Positions 10,218 to 19,164 are shown, counted from the stretch's first letter. The stretch: DNA of 64,000 bases from Mycolicibacterium llatzerense (GCF_000878195.1 NZ_JXST01000033.1:1-64000), one strand, 5' to 3'. Notes: generated from the sequence alone by a model not told the origin. Numbers and translations are program-made.

Positions 10218-10694
10218 TCAGTCCTTTGCTTCTGATCCGTCGTGTGCTTCTGGTCCGTCGGCGCCGGCGCCACCTTCACGCTGGCCGGCGCGCACCTTCT
10301 TCATGACCGGCAATGCCGTGCTCATGACAAGAATCGCCTGGAACAACGCCACCCCGAACAGCACGCCGATTCCGGTTGGCTTGAAAAACCACGTGATCAG
10401 CAGGGCGATCACGGAGATGGCCACCAACCGCATCGCGGAGTTGGCTGCCATCTGCATCTTCAGCGGGTGGTCCTTGGCGGTGACCTTGGCAACCGCGCGA
10501 CGGACCATCATGGCGTTGGCCAGACCGAGCGCCATCCCCAGGCCGAAGAAGGCACCGAATTTGAGATTGCCGCTCACTGCGTAGCCGCCACCGAGCGCGA
10601 TGGCCGTGACGAGGAGCGAGATAGCAAACAAACGCACGGGCTGAAAAGCCACTGCCGGCAACACCAAAGGCGCGTCTTGCGCTGGCGTCGTCAT
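10218..10694 (-). CDS. atpI: AtpI-like F0 accessory membrane protein
   Basis: 158 residues from ATG 10694. An in-frame GTG at 10703 is possible, but the GAGG at 10704-10701 is well spaced for the ATG. Four hydrophobic segments: LFAISLLVTAIALGGGY, FGAFFGLGMALGLANAM, LVAISVIALLITWF and GVLFGVALFQAILVM. First gene of the atp operon, the place of Rv1303 in M. tuberculosis. AtpI proteins help assemble the c-ring or bind metal ions; here the role is inferred from position and topology. Confidence 0.85.
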   Translation of the reverse strand: MTTPAQDAPLVLPAVAFQPVRLFAISLLVTAIALGGGYAVSGNLKFGAFFGLGMALGLANAMMVRRAVAKVTAKDHPLKMQMAANSAMRLVAISVIALLITWFFKPTGIGVLFGVALFQAILVMSTALPVMKKVRAGQREGGAGADGPEAHDGSEAKD

Positions 10695-10953
10695 TGTGTT
10701 CACCTCAATCCCGCGGTCACGAGTGCCGTCCCCATATACCTGGCAATCCTGTGTGCGTGCCCACAGAGCGTATCGAAGGTCACATCGAGCGCGTCGGGCA
10801 CACTGGAATCACCCAAGGGGAAGCTCCCTTTGTCGGTCGTCATTCGGCGCCGATCGGCTTGTGTGAACCGATGGGCCGGGCCGGCAACCCGCGAGGTTTT
10901 TCGGGTTCTGCCAGAACCGTACCACATGGTGGGCACCCAAAAACGGGCACCTA
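10695..10953. promoter_or_regulatory. Intergenic region before the atp operon
   Basis: A gap of 259 bases between the wecA stop and atpI, both on the minus strand. It contains a 7-bp perfect palindrome GGTTCTG-C-CAGAACC (10903-10917) and, on the minus strand, a TATATG at 10736-10731 that could be the -10 of the atp promoter. There is no convincing -35. The palindrome is too tight to be a terminator and could be a protein site. A short open frame through the gap lacks family features and is not called. Confidence 0.35.
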
Positions 10954-12150
10954 CTACTTTTTGTCGTACTCGCCTTCTGGCAGGTCATCGCGCCGCCGCA
11001 GCAGCGGGATCAGGGTGAAAATGGCGGCCAGCAGGATGGCTCCGAGCATGACCGCACCGGTGTATCGGGGGTCGAAGAATATGGTGCTGGCCGCCCCCAG
11101 CGCGACGATCCCCACCCATAGGTAGATGAGCAGTACGACGCGTCGGTGCGAGTGGCCGATCTGCAGCAGCCGGTGGTGCAGATGCATCTTGTCGGGGCTG
11201 AACGGACTGAGGCCGGCACGGGTGCGGCGGACGATCGCCAGCAGCATGTCGAGGGCCGGCACGAACATCACCGCAACGACCAACAGGAACGGCGACAGCA
11301 AAGCGAACACGTCGCGCGCGCCGTAGGCGTTCTGGGAGATCGGGCCGGCCGCGGTGGTCGACGCGGCGGCCAGCATCAGGCCGATCAGCATAGACCCGGA
11401 GTCGCCCATGAAGATGCGGGCCGGATGGAAATTGTGCGGCAGGAAGCCCAAGCACGCGCCGGCAAGCACCACCGAGATGACGGCCGGCGGGTAGAACAGC
11501 ACGTCACCGCCGTGGTCGCGCAGCAGCCCGACCGAGAAGATGCAGATGGCCGACGCGGTGATCAGTCCGAGCCCGGCAGCCAGGCCGTCGAGGCCGTCGA
11601 CGAAGTTCATCGCGTTGACGATCGAGACCGTCAGCGCCAGGGTCAGCAGGATCGATGACGCCTGGTCCAGCACGATGGTGCCGACGCCGCCGATCGGGAT
11701 GTACAGCACACTCCAGGCCACGCCCATGGTGACCAGGACGCTGGCCGCGGTGATCTGGCCGGCGAACTTGGTCAGGGCGTCCAGGCCCCAGCGGTCGTCG
11801 ATCAAGCCGATCAGCATGATCAGGCCGCCCGCCACCACGACCGCGGGCATACCGGAGGAATAGACGAAACCACGTGTCAGCGCGGGCAATTGGGAAGCCA
11901 GCAGAACGGCGGCGGCCACCCCGATGTACATGGCCAGCCCGCCCATCCGCGGGACCGGCTGGACGTGGACGTCACGCTCGCGCGGGTAGGCGACCGCACC
12001 GAACCGGAAGGCCAGCGCCCGTACCCAGCCGGTGGCGAAGTACGTGATGATCGCCGCGGTGAGACCGACCAGCACCAGCTCCCGGAGCGGGACCCCGGTA
12101 CCGCGATCGATCTGCGCGAGCAGCCGGCCGGCGTCGGCAACTACGGTCAC
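10954..12150 (-). CDS. wecA: Decaprenyl-phosphate GlcNAc-1-phosphate transferase WecA
   Basis: Membrane enzyme starting the linker unit that joins arabinogalactan to peptidoglycan: it moves GlcNAc-1-P from UDP-GlcNAc to decaprenyl phosphate. 398 residues with about ten membrane helices. Diagnostic motifs of the family are present: DDRWGLDAL, NAMNFVDGLDGLAAG, IFMGDSGSMLIG and the HLHHRLLQIGHSHRR loop. The GTG start overlaps the tsaC stop by four bases (GTGA), indicating coupling. Also called rfe in mycobacteria. Confidence 0.96.
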   Translation of the reverse strand: MTVVADAGRLLAQIDRGTGVPLRELVLVGLTAAIITYFATGWVRALAFRFGAVAYPRERDVHVQPVPRMGGLAMYIGVAAAVLLASQLPALTRGFVYSSGMPAVVVAGGLIMLIGLIDDRWGLDALTKFAGQITAASVLVTMGVAWSVLYIPIGGVGTIVLDQASSILLTLALTVSIVNAMNFVDGLDGLAAGLGLITASAICIFSVGLLRDHGGDVLFYPPAVISVVLAGACLGFLPHNFHPARIFMGDSGSMLIGLMLAAASTTAAGPISQNAYGARDVFALLSPFLLVVAVMFVPALDMLLAIVRRTRAGLSPFSPDKMHLHHRLLQIGHSHRRVVLLIYLWVGIVALGAASTIFFDPRYTGAVMLGAILLAAIFTLIPLLRRRDDLPEGEYDKK

Positions 12151-12806
12151 GGCACCTCGCCGGTCAGGGACTCCGCGTCGACGCCGAGCACTTCGGCGAT
12201 CTGCGCGGCAGAGATCGGCCCTTCGCGCAGGACCCGGGGCGTCGCGCCGGCGAGGTCGACGATGGTCGACGCGGCCTGCTTGGTCGCCGGGCCGGCATCG
12301 AGGTACACCTCGACCTTCTCGCCCAGCTGCTCGCGCGCTTCGTCAGCGTTGACCGCGGGCGGCTGGCCGGAGATGTTGGCGCTGGACACGGCCATGGGGC
12401 CGACCTCGCGCAGCAGCTCGATCGCCACGGGGTGCAGCGGCATACGCAGCATGACGCTGCCGTTGGTGTCGCCGAGATCCCATGACAGCGACGGGGCCTG
12501 GCGCACTACCAGGCTCAACGCTCCGGGCCAGAACGCCTCGATCAGGTCCCGCGCCGAGGGCGGGACGGTGTAGACCAGGCCGTCGATAGTGCGCCAGGAA
12601 CCGACCAGAACCGGGACCGGCATGTTGCGGCCCCTCCCCTTCGCGGCCAGCAGCGCCGCGACGGCCTCGCTGTTGAAGGCGTCGGCGCCGAGACCGTAGA
12701 CGGTGTCGGTGGGCAGCACGACCAGGCGCCCGCCTTTGAGGGCACTTATGGCCGACGCGATCCCGGTGCTGCGTTTCGCCGCATCGCCGCAGTCGAACGT
12801 CTCCAT
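12147..12806 (-). CDS. L-threonylcarbamoyladenylate synthase (YrdC/Sua5 family)
   Basis: Makes threonylcarbamoyl-AMP from Thr, bicarbonate and ATP for the t6A37 modification of ANN-decoding tRNAs. 219 residues holding a single YrdC domain with GGRLVVLPTDTVYGLGADAF near the N-terminus and SSANISGQPP later; no extra Sua5 C-terminal domain. It lies between prmC and wecA, as in other mycobacteria (Rv1301). It is translated with wecA through a GTGA overlap. Confidence 0.93.
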   Translation of the reverse strand: METFDCGDAAKRSTGIASAISALKGGRLVVLPTDTVYGLGADAFNSEAVAALLAAKGRGRNMPVPVLVGSWRTIDGLVYTVPPSARDLIEAFWPGALSLVVRQAPSLSWDLGDTNGSVMLRMPLHPVAIELLREVGPMAVSSANISGQPPAVNADEAREQLGEKVEVYLDAGPATKQAASTIVDLAGATPRVLREGPISAAQIAEVLGVDAESLTGEVP

Positions 12807-12849
12807 CTATGACTCCTCACGCAAGCGTTCGTCGGTTGCCATGACCCGT

Positions 12850-13683
12850 TTACCGTCGAGTCGCGGTGACGAACCGGGGCCGCCCGGTCAGATCGCGCCG
12901 TGCGGTGATGTCACCGAACGTACCGTCGCGGTCCAACGCGGCCACCACCTGATCCGCCGTGGTGTCGTCGTGCTCGATGCCCAACTTGCCCCCCGGACGC
13001 AGCAACCGGGCCGCCAGCGCGACGATCGGCACGATGACGGACATGCCGTCGGGCCCGCCGAACAGGGCCGCGGCCGGGTCGTGGTCGATGACTTCGGGAT
13101 CGAGCTCGGCGCCGTCGGGGATGTAGGGCGGGTTGGACACCAGCAGGTCCACTGTGCCGTCCCTGTCTGCCAGCAGGCTGGGAACGGTGACGTCGGCCTC
13201 AAGCACTTCGACGGCGCGTCCGGCACAGTTACGCCGGGCATAGACCAGGGCCTCCGGGGACTTCTCGACGGCCACGACCTGCGCCTGCGGCCAGGTGTGC
13301 GCGAGCGCGAGGGCCAGCGCTCCCGACCCGGTGCACAGGTCCACGATCACCGGGCTCGGCGGCAACGACTGGTTCATCGCCCACTCCAGCAGCGCCTCGG
13401 TCTCCGGGCGGGGAATGAACACCCCCGGACCGACCTGCACCTCCACCGGGCCGAACGCGGCTGTTCCGATCAAGTGCTGCAAGGGAATTCGCTGGGCGCG
13501 ACGCGTCACCAGATCATGGAACCGCGGATAGAACGCCGGGTCGGGCTCGGCGAACATCACCCGGGCCCGGTCCACCCCGGCAGCGTGCGCGGCGAGGTAT
13601 TCGGCGTCGACCCGCGCCGAGTCGACGCCCGCGGCGGCCAGCACGGCCGCCGCGTCAGCGATCGCTTGCCTGACGGAGTTCAC
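12850..13683 (-). CDS. prmC: Release factor glutamine methyltransferase PrmC (HemK)
   Basis: Methylates the Gln of the GGQ motif of release factors, raising termination efficiency. 277 residues. N-terminal helical substrate domain, then a Rossmann methyltransferase domain with the SAM loop DLCTGSGALALALA (about 125-138) and the catalytic NPPY at 184-187. It lies nine bases after prfA, which encodes its substrate, a common pairing. Confidence 0.96.
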   Translation of the reverse strand: MNSVRQAIADAAAVLAAAGVDSARVDAEYLAAHAAGVDRARVMFAEPDPAFYPRFHDLVTRRAQRIPLQHLIGTAAFGPVEVQVGPGVFIPRPETEALLEWAMNQSLPPSPVIVDLCTGSGALALALAHTWPQAQVVAVEKSPEALVYARRNCAGRAVEVLEADVTVPSLLADRDGTVDLLVSNPPYIPDGAELDPEVIDHDPAAALFGGPDGMSVIVPIVALAARLLRPGGKLGIEHDDTTADQVVAALDRDGTFGDITARRDLTGRPRFVTATRR

Positions 13684-13692
13684 TCGGGCCCG

Positions 13693-14772
13693 TCACTCTT
13701 GCGCGAGCCGGGCCTGCTTGTCGGCGGCGGCGAGGGCGTCGAGCAGCGCGTCCATGTCGCCGTCGAGCACCTGGTCGAGGTTGTGGGCCTTGAAGTTGAT
13801 GCGGTGGTCGGCGATCCGGTTCTCCGGGAAGTTGTACGTGCGGATGCGCTCGCTGCGGTCGACGGTGCGAATCTGGCTGGCGCGGTCAGCGGAGGCGTCC
13901 GCGGACGCCTGTTCCTCGGCCAGCGCCTGCAGGCGCGCGGCGAGCACCACCATGGCGCGGGCCTTGTTCTGCAGCTGCGAGCGCTCGTTCTGGCAGGTGA
14001 CGACGATGCCGGTGGGCAGGTGGGTGATGCGGACCGCCGAGTCGGTGGTGTTGACGCCCTGACCGCCCTTGCCGGACGACCGGTAGACGTCGATGCGCAG
14101 GTCGGATTCGTCGATCTGCACCTGCTCGACGTCTTCGGGCTCCGGGTACACGAGGACGCCGGCTGCCGACGTGTGCACGCGGCCCTGCGATTCGGTGACG
14201 GGCACGCGCTGCACGCGGTGGACGCCGCCTTCGAACTTCATGCGCGACCACACGCCGTCGGCGGAATCGCCCTTGCTGGCGATGGTGATGGTGGCGTCCT
14301 TGTAGCCGCCGAGGTCCGACCAGGTCTCGTCGAGCACGGTGACGGTCCAGCCGTGGCGCTCGGCGTACCGGATGTACATGCGCGCGAGGTCGGACGCGAA
14401 CAGCGCCGACTCTTCGCCGCCCTCACCGGATTTCACCTCGAGCACGACATCGTCGGCGTCGTGCGGATCACGCGGGGCCAGCAGATCGGTCAGCTTGGCA
14501 TCGAGTTCGGCGACGCGGGCCTCCAGCTCGGGCACCTCCGCGGCGAACGCGGCGTCCTCTGCGGCCAGCTCGCGGGCCGCTTCGAGGTCGCCTTGGGCGG
14601 CCTCGAGCTTGCGGTAGGTCACGACGATCGGCGACACCTGCGCGAAGCGGCGACCGACCTTACGGGCCGCGCCGGCGTCAGCGTGCAGACCCGGGTCCCC
14701 CAGTTGCCGTTCGAGATCGGCGTGCTCGGCCAGCAGCGCCTCGATGCGGGGCGCTGTATCTGTCTGTGCCAC
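13693..14772 (-). CDS. prfA: Peptide chain release factor 1
   Basis: Recognises UAA and UAG and triggers peptide release. 359 residues. The codon-recognition tripeptide is PVT at 191-193, and the catalytic GGQ is at 236-238 in SSGKGGQGVN. Both are normal for RF1. The C-terminus is complete. It lies between rpmE and prmC in a translation-related operon. Confidence 0.97.
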   Translation of the reverse strand: MAQTDTAPRIEALLAEHADLERQLGDPGLHADAGAARKVGRRFAQVSPIVVTYRKLEAAQGDLEAARELAAEDAAFAAEVPELEARVAELDAKLTDLLAPRDPHDADDVVLEVKSGEGGEESALFASDLARMYIRYAERHGWTVTVLDETWSDLGGYKDATITIASKGDSADGVWSRMKFEGGVHRVQRVPVTESQGRVHTSAAGVLVYPEPEDVEQVQIDESDLRIDVYRSSGKGGQGVNTTDSAVRITHLPTGIVVTCQNERSQLQNKARAMVVLAARLQALAEEQASADASADRASQIRTVDRSERIRTYNFPENRIADHRINFKAHNLDQVLDGDMDALLDALAAADKQARLAQE

Positions 14773-14872
14773 TTGAGGACTCCTGCGGTAGTTCTGGGGT
14801 GCCGGGTTCTGGATACGAAAACGGCGCCCAGACCTGACGCGAATGCGACAGATCGGGCGCCGCCCGTGGAAG

Positions 14873-15109
14873 CTAGCTCTCGGACTCGGCCTTCGCGCCG
14901 GCGGTGCGCTTGCCGTAGCGCTTCTCGAAGCGAGCCACGCGGCCGCCGGTGTCGAGAAGCTTCTGCTTGCCCGTGTAGAACGGGTGGCACTGCGAGCACA
15001 CCTCGACCACGATGTGGCCGCTGTCCTTGGTGCTACGAGTCTGGAAGCTGTTGCCGCAACCGCAGACCACAGTGGTCTCGACGTATGCGGGGTGAATACC
15101 CGATTTCAT
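14873..15109 (-). CDS. rpmE: 50S ribosomal protein L31, zinc-binding form
   Basis: 78 residues. The N-terminal MKSGIHPAY and the zinc-binding Cys pattern CGC and CSQC (about residues 16-18 and 38-41) mark the C+ type, as opposed to the zinc-free paralogue induced in zinc starvation. An Ala/Glu-rich tail follows. It is the first gene of the translation cluster. In the M. tuberculosis order I recall, rho precedes it directly; here four accessory genes intervene. Confidence 0.96.
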   Translation of the reverse strand: MKSGIHPAYVETTVVCGCGNSFQTRSTKDSGHIVVEVCSQCHPFYTGKQKLLDTGGRVARFEKRYGKRTAGAKAESES

Positions 15110-15237
15110 TTCATGGTCCTCTGCGATCGATGGCGCCGGGTCGCCCGATTATTCGGACGTGAACCGGAACCGAGGGGGTTCGGCGGTCGATTATGCCAGG
15201 TCAGCCGCCAAGGTCCTAAACGCGGCCGAGCCGGTGA

Positions 15238-16395
15238 CTATTCCTTGGCGGCGCCAGGACGCAGCTCGACCAGCCGGCGCTCCAGGAATCGTCGTTCCGC
15301 CTCGGTCGTGGCCAGTGCCAGCGCTCGTTCGAACTCGCTGCGCGCCTCGTCGGTGCGGCCCAGCCGGCGCCACAATTCCGCCCGAGTGGACGGCAGATAA
15401 CGGTAATCGCCCAGGTCAAGCGCGTCGATGAGGTCCAGCGCCCGGGCGGGATCACCGGCCTCGGCGACGGCCACCGCACGGTTGAGTGCGACGACCGGTG
15501 ATCCGGTCAGCTCTTCGAGCCGCTCGTACAAGACCACGACCTCGTCCCAATCGATCTCCTCATCGGCCTGCAACGAGGCGATGGCCGCCTGCAGCACGTA
15601 CGGCCCGGCGGCCAGCCGCAGGGCCAGCGCCCGGTCGAGGGCGGCCCGTCCGGCGTCGACCTTGGTCTGGTCGTGCAATGTCCGATCCTGTTCGGCGAGC
15701 GGCACCACCTGGCCGTCGACCACGCGGGCCGCGCGTCGCGAATCGTGCAGCAGCATCAGCGCCAGCAGCCCGTAAGCCTCGGGTTCGTCGGCCAGTAGTT
15801 CGGCGAGCAGCCGGCCGAGCCGGATCGCTTCGGCGGCGAGATCGTCCCGCTCGGTGAAGCCCTGGTTGAAGATCAGGTAGAGCACCGCGAGGACCGCCGC
15901 CACCCGGTCCGGCAGCAGCCGGTCGGCAGGCAGGGCGAAGGGAATGTTCGTCGCCTTGATCTTGGTCTTGGCCCGGGAGAGACGCCGCTTCATGGTGTCC
16001 TCGGAAACCAGGAACGCGCGCCCGATCTCGGCGGTGGTCAGCCCGCCAAGAGCCCGCAGCGTGAGCGCCACCTGCGCCTCACGTGCCAGCGCCGGATGGC
16101 AGCACATGAAGATCAGCTGCAGGCGCTCGTCGCCGATGGTGCTGTCATCGAGGTCGATCTCGTCCATCGTGGTTGCCTGTTGATCCGCTTCGAGCAGCCG
16201 GGTCTTGGCGCGCAGCGTCTGCTCGCGGCGCAACCGGTCGATCGCCACATTGCGTCCGGCGCGGACCAGCCAGGCCACCGGCGCAGCCGGCACGCCGTCC
16301 CGGGGCCAGCGCTCGGCCGCTCGGGCGAACGCTTCCTGCGCGGCATCCTCGGCGAGGTCGAAGTCGCCGAGGATGCCGATGAGCGCGGCCAGCAC
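15238..16395 (-). CDS. ECF sigma factor with long C-terminal extension (ECF42/SigI-like, DGPF-linked)
   Basis: Alternative sigma factor, 385 residues as read from GTG 16395. Region 2 is clear (DFDLAEDAAQEAF, then RNVAIDRLRREQ), region 4 reads LGGLTTAEIGRAFLVSEDTMKRRLSRAKTKI, and after it comes a helical repeat-like C-terminal domain of about 200 residues (AVLYLIFNQGF, ALNRAVAVAEAGDPARALDLID). This architecture with an adjacent YCII/DGPF gene is the ECF42 group, where the extension replaces an anti-sigma factor. Residues conserved in the family (IEAIFQREWGR) are encoded upstream of the GTG in the same frame without any ATG, GTG or TTG, so the real start may be a CTG at 16431-16429 overlapping the DGPF stop. 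Confidence 0.88.
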   Translation of the reverse strand: MLAALIGILGDFDLAEDAAQEAFARAAERWPRDGVPAAPVAWLVRAGRNVAIDRLRREQTLRAKTRLLEADQQATTMDEIDLDDSTIGDERLQLIFMCCHPALAREAQVALTLRALGGLTTAEIGRAFLVSEDTMKRRLSRAKTKIKATNIPFALPADRLLPDRVAAVLAVLYLIFNQGFTERDDLAAEAIRLGRLLAELLADEPEAYGLLALMLLHDSRRAARVVDGQVVPLAEQDRTLHDQTKVDAGRAALDRALALRLAAGPYVLQAAIASLQADEEIDWDEVVVLYERLEELTGSPVVALNRAVAVAEAGDPARALDLIDALDLGDYRYLPSTRAELWRRLGRTDEARSEFERALALATTEAERRFLERRLVELRPGAAKE

Positions 16396-16427
16396 GCGGC
16401 CCCACTCGCGCTGGAAGATCGCCTCGA

Positions 16428-16778
16428 TCAGTAGCCCGTCTCCACCGGTACCTCGAAGAGCGGCCGTACCTCGACGCCACCACCGAGGCGCACCGCCGGG
16501 ATCCGCTGCGCCCAGGCCAGGGCATCGTCGAGGTTGTCGGCCTCGATGACGAAGTAGCCGGCGAACACCTCTTTGGTGTCGGCATACGGTCCGTCGGTGA
16601 TCAGCCCGTCACCGCGCACCGTGGTGGCCGTCTCGACCGGCTGCAGGTGGCCGCCGCCGACGCACTGCGGCTCGAACCGCAGGGCCATGTACTCCGCGCT
16701 GAGCGCGGCCTGCTCGTCGTCGGTGAGCTCCGCGTCGTGGCTGCCCGGCTTGATGTAGATCAGCGTTGCGTATTTCAT
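16428..16778 (-). CDS. YCII/DGPF domain protein
   Basis: 116 residues from ATG 16778, chosen because AAGGAGACAACG precedes it. A single alpha/beta dimeric fold of the YCII-related family: MKYATLIY at the start, GDGLITDGPYADTKEVFAGYFVIEA in the middle (the name-giving DGPF is DGPY here) and a C-terminal EVRPLFEVP strand. The biochemical role of these proteins is not established; they are strongly linked to ECF42 sigma genes, as here, and may be their targets or partners. Translation is probably coupled to the sigma gene downstream. Confidence 0.9.
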   Translation of the reverse strand: MKYATLIYIKPGSHDAELTDDEQAALSAEYMALRFEPQCVGGGHLQPVETATTVRGDGLITDGPYADTKEVFAGYFVIEADNLDDALAWAQRIPAVRLGGGVEVRPLFEVPVETGY

Positions 16779-16855
16779 CGTTGTCTCCTTCTGGGTTGAT
16801 CGTCCAACAGCAGTGAGACGAACGGGGGCCCGTTGAGGGGACACGTCGGCAGAAA

Positions 16856-18418
16856 TCAGTTTTCGGTCAGCTGCCGGTACTCGGTACCGTCGCGCTTCCA
16901 CACCAACCGACCGGCCGGATCCGTGCCGAGGGCGACCAGTTCCCGCTTCAGAATCTTGTTGGTCGCGGTGCTGGGCAGGTCGTCGGCGAGCCAGACGTAC
17001 CGCGGCCAGGACTTCGGGGACATGTCCGGCTGGGCGGCCAGGAATTCCGCGAATGACGTCGGGTCGAGGGTGTGTCCGTCACGCAGCACCATGGCGGCCA
17101 TCACCTGGTCGCCGATGAACTCGTCGGGCACCGGATAGACAGCGACCCGGCTGATCACCGGGTGGCGCAACAGGATTCGTTCGATGGGGGCCGCCGTGAT
17201 GTTCTCCCCGTCGACCCGCATCCAGTCGGTGGTGCGGCCGGCCAGGTAGATCCAGCCGTCGGCGTCGCGGTAGGCCAGATCGCCCGACCAGTACATGCCG
17301 TGCCGCAGCCGTTCGTCGGTCGCACCCTGGTCGTTGTGGTAGCCGCGGAACATGCCGCTGCCGTTGGTGTTCACCAACTCGCCGGTGGCGGCGTCGCCGT
17401 TGACCAGCGCGCCGGTCTCGTCGAAGCGGGCGACCTCGCATTCTTCGACGGTCTCCGGGTCGTAGATCGCCACACCAGGGAACCCCTGTCCGACGCTGCC
17501 GGCCGGGGTGCCCTCGGAGCGGGTGATGATGATCGCGAGCTCGGTCGAGCCGAAGCCGTCCCACACGCTGCAGTCGAACCGGCGGCTGAACTCGTCGATA
17601 TCGCGGTCGGCGGCCTCGTTGCCGAAGGCCACCCGCAGCGGGTTGTCGTGGTCGTCGGGCTGCTCGGCGGTGGCCAGGATGTAGGCCAGCGGCTTGCCGA
17701 CGTAGTTCATGTAGGTCGCACCGTAGCGGCGGATGTCCGGGAGGAATCTCGACGCGGAGAACTGTGCCGGCGCCATCGCCGCTCCGGACCCGAGGGCGAC
17801 GCCCCAGCCGGCGTAGACGCCGTTGGAGTGGAACAGCGGCATCGCCAGGTAACAGGTGTCGGCCTCGGTGAGGTGGTAGCGCTGCACCAGCGCCGCGGCC
17901 GAGAACAGCACGATGGAGTGCGCCACCTCGACGGCCTTGGGCTCGCCGCTGGTGCCCGAGGTGAAGATCATCATGAAGGTGTCGTCGGGCCCGACTTCAC
18001 GATGCGGCGTCAGGTCCTGCTGCGGCCACTCGGTCGCGGTGACGTCGATGACGGTGACGCCCGGCAGTTTGACGTCCTGGAGGAGCTCTCGACCCGCCTG
18101 ATCTACGAGCACGATCTGGCATTCGACGCGCGCGATGTCGCGCGCGAGCGCCTCACCTCGACGGGTGTTGTTGATACCGCACAGCACGTAGCCACCCAGC
18201 GCCGCGGCGGCCAGCGCCGTCAGCATGTCGGGGGTGTTGCCCAGCAGGGTGCCGACGTGCAGCGGCCGCAGCGGGTCGGCCTGACCGATCAGGGCGGCGG
18301 CCTGCGCCTTGGCTCCGGCGACGTACTCTCGCCACGTCCAGGTCGTCTCGCCATACTTGACGGCGACGGTGTCCTGGTCCGCGCGTTCGAGAAGCAGCTG
18401 CTGAAGGGTCTCCGCCAT
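16856..18418 (-). CDS. Acyl-CoA synthetase, FadD1/FadD17-like
   Basis: ATP-dependent ligase expected to activate a fatty or related carboxylic acid through an acyl-adenylate. 520 residues. The AMP-binding P-loop IFTSGTSGEPKAV is at about 151-163, a DGFGSTE motif follows in the middle, and the hinge region reads SGDLAYRDADGWIYLAGRTTDWMRVDGENI. The catalytic Lys is in the C-terminal TATNKILKRELV. Its sequence style is that of mycobacterial FadD1/FadD17; the substrate is unknown. It is divergent from a TetR gene with a palindrome between them, so it is probably the regulated target. Confidence 0.9.
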   Translation of the reverse strand: MAETLQQLLLERADQDTVAVKYGETTWTWREYVAGAKAQAAALIGQADPLRPLHVGTLLGNTPDMLTALAAAALGGYVLCGINNTRRGEALARDIARVECQIVLVDQAGRELLQDVKLPGVTVIDVTATEWPQQDLTPHREVGPDDTFMMIFTSGTSGEPKAVEVAHSIVLFSAAALVQRYHLTEADTCYLAMPLFHSNGVYAGWGVALGSGAAMAPAQFSASRFLPDIRRYGATYMNYVGKPLAYILATAEQPDDHDNPLRVAFGNEAADRDIDEFSRRFDCSVWDGFGSTELAIIITRSEGTPAGSVGQGFPGVAIYDPETVEECEVARFDETGALVNGDAATGELVNTNGSGMFRGYHNDQGATDERLRHGMYWSGDLAYRDADGWIYLAGRTTDWMRVDGENITAAPIERILLRHPVISRVAVYPVPDEFIGDQVMAAMVLRDGHTLDPTSFAEFLAAQPDMSPKSWPRYVWLADDLPSTATNKILKRELVALGTDPAGRLVWKRDGTEYRQLTEN

Positions 18419-18469
18419 TTAGGCTCCCGGTGCGGTGGGCGGTCACGAACCACCCAGAGTGAACAGATT

Positions 18470-18484
18470 GTAGAAAGTGTCTAC
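18470..18484. promoter_or_regulatory. Palindromic operator between the acyl-CoA synthetase and tetR
   Basis: Perfect inverted repeat GTAGA-AAGTG-TCTAC in the 146-base divergent region. The minus-strand sequence TACAAT (18472-18467), a good -10 for the synthetase gene, overlaps its left arm. A TetR dimer bound here would block that promoter. The binding itself is inferred. Confidence 0.55.
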
Positions 18485-18564
18485 CATGGCTGAGGGGTAG
18501 CGCACTAGCGTCCGCACCCTGGCAGAATCGTCGTTCGCCCGGTTGACAAGTGAGGAGACATCCG

Positions 18565-19164
18565 GTGGCTAGCCCAGAATCCCCGAAAAGTGTGCGCGAT
18601 CGACTGATCGACGCCGCTGAAGAGTGCATGCGCGCCAAGGGAATTCGCGCCACCACGGTATCCGAGGTCGCCGAGGCCGCCGGCGTCTCACGCGGCTGGC
18701 TCTACCGGCATTTCCCGGACAAGGTGACACTGCTGGGCGCGGCGATCGTCCGCCTCAACAACGCCTACTGGACCGACGCGCACGCCATGCTGGAGTCGAT
18801 CGACGGCCTGGACAACCAGATGGTGACCGGAATCCAGCACGGCCGCACCGCCTACGACGACCCCGGCGCCCTGCTGATGAAGCTGCGCGTCGAAGAACCC
18901 GACGAGTTCGCCGCCTGCGCCGGCGCCGGCGTGCAGGGCCTGGTGCCCGACCTCGCCGATTTCTGGTCGCGGTACCTCGTCAGCGCCCGCGACAACGGCG
19001 AGATCCACCCCGACACCGACATCGACGACGCCGCCGAGTGGGTCGCGCGGGTCATCCTGTCGCTGGCCACCATGCCCGGGCAGCGGCTGGACGCCAACAA
19101 TGCCGAGGAACTGCGCGCGCACGTCCGCCGCTACGTGATGCCGGGGTTGAAGGCGCAGCCGTAG
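18565..19164 (+). CDS. TetR family transcriptional regulator
   Basis: 199 residues from GTG 18565, preceded by GAGGAGA at a good distance; upstream in-frame codons lack such a site. The N-terminal HTH reads RDRLIDAAEECMRAKGIRATTVSEVAEAAGVSRGWLYRHFPDK. The C-terminal ligand domain is helical and unassigned. Divergent from the acyl-CoA synthetase gene, it is a likely repressor of it and of itself via the palindrome at 18470-18484, with an acyl-CoA or fatty acid as plausible inducer. Confidence 0.9.
   Translation: MASPESPKSVRDRLIDAAEECMRAKGIRATTVSEVAEAAGVSRGWLYRHFPDKVTLLGAAIVRLNNAYWTDAHAMLESIDGLDNQMVTGIQHGRTAYDDPGALLMKLRVEEPDEFAACAGAGVQGLVPDLADFWSRYLVSARDNGEIHPDTDIDDAAEWVARVILSLATMPGQRLDANNAEELRAHVRRYVMPGLKAQP

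Noticed and set aside
10700..10936. Short minus-strand open frame ending at the atpI start, considered as a leader peptide or extra operon gene
   Set aside because: No ribosome site, no recognisable family and poor codon bias; the gap is better read as promoter region.
12703..15162. An 819-codon open frame opposite prmC, prfA and rpmE
   Set aside because: Same explanation; it spans three conserved minus-strand genes and has no ribosome site.
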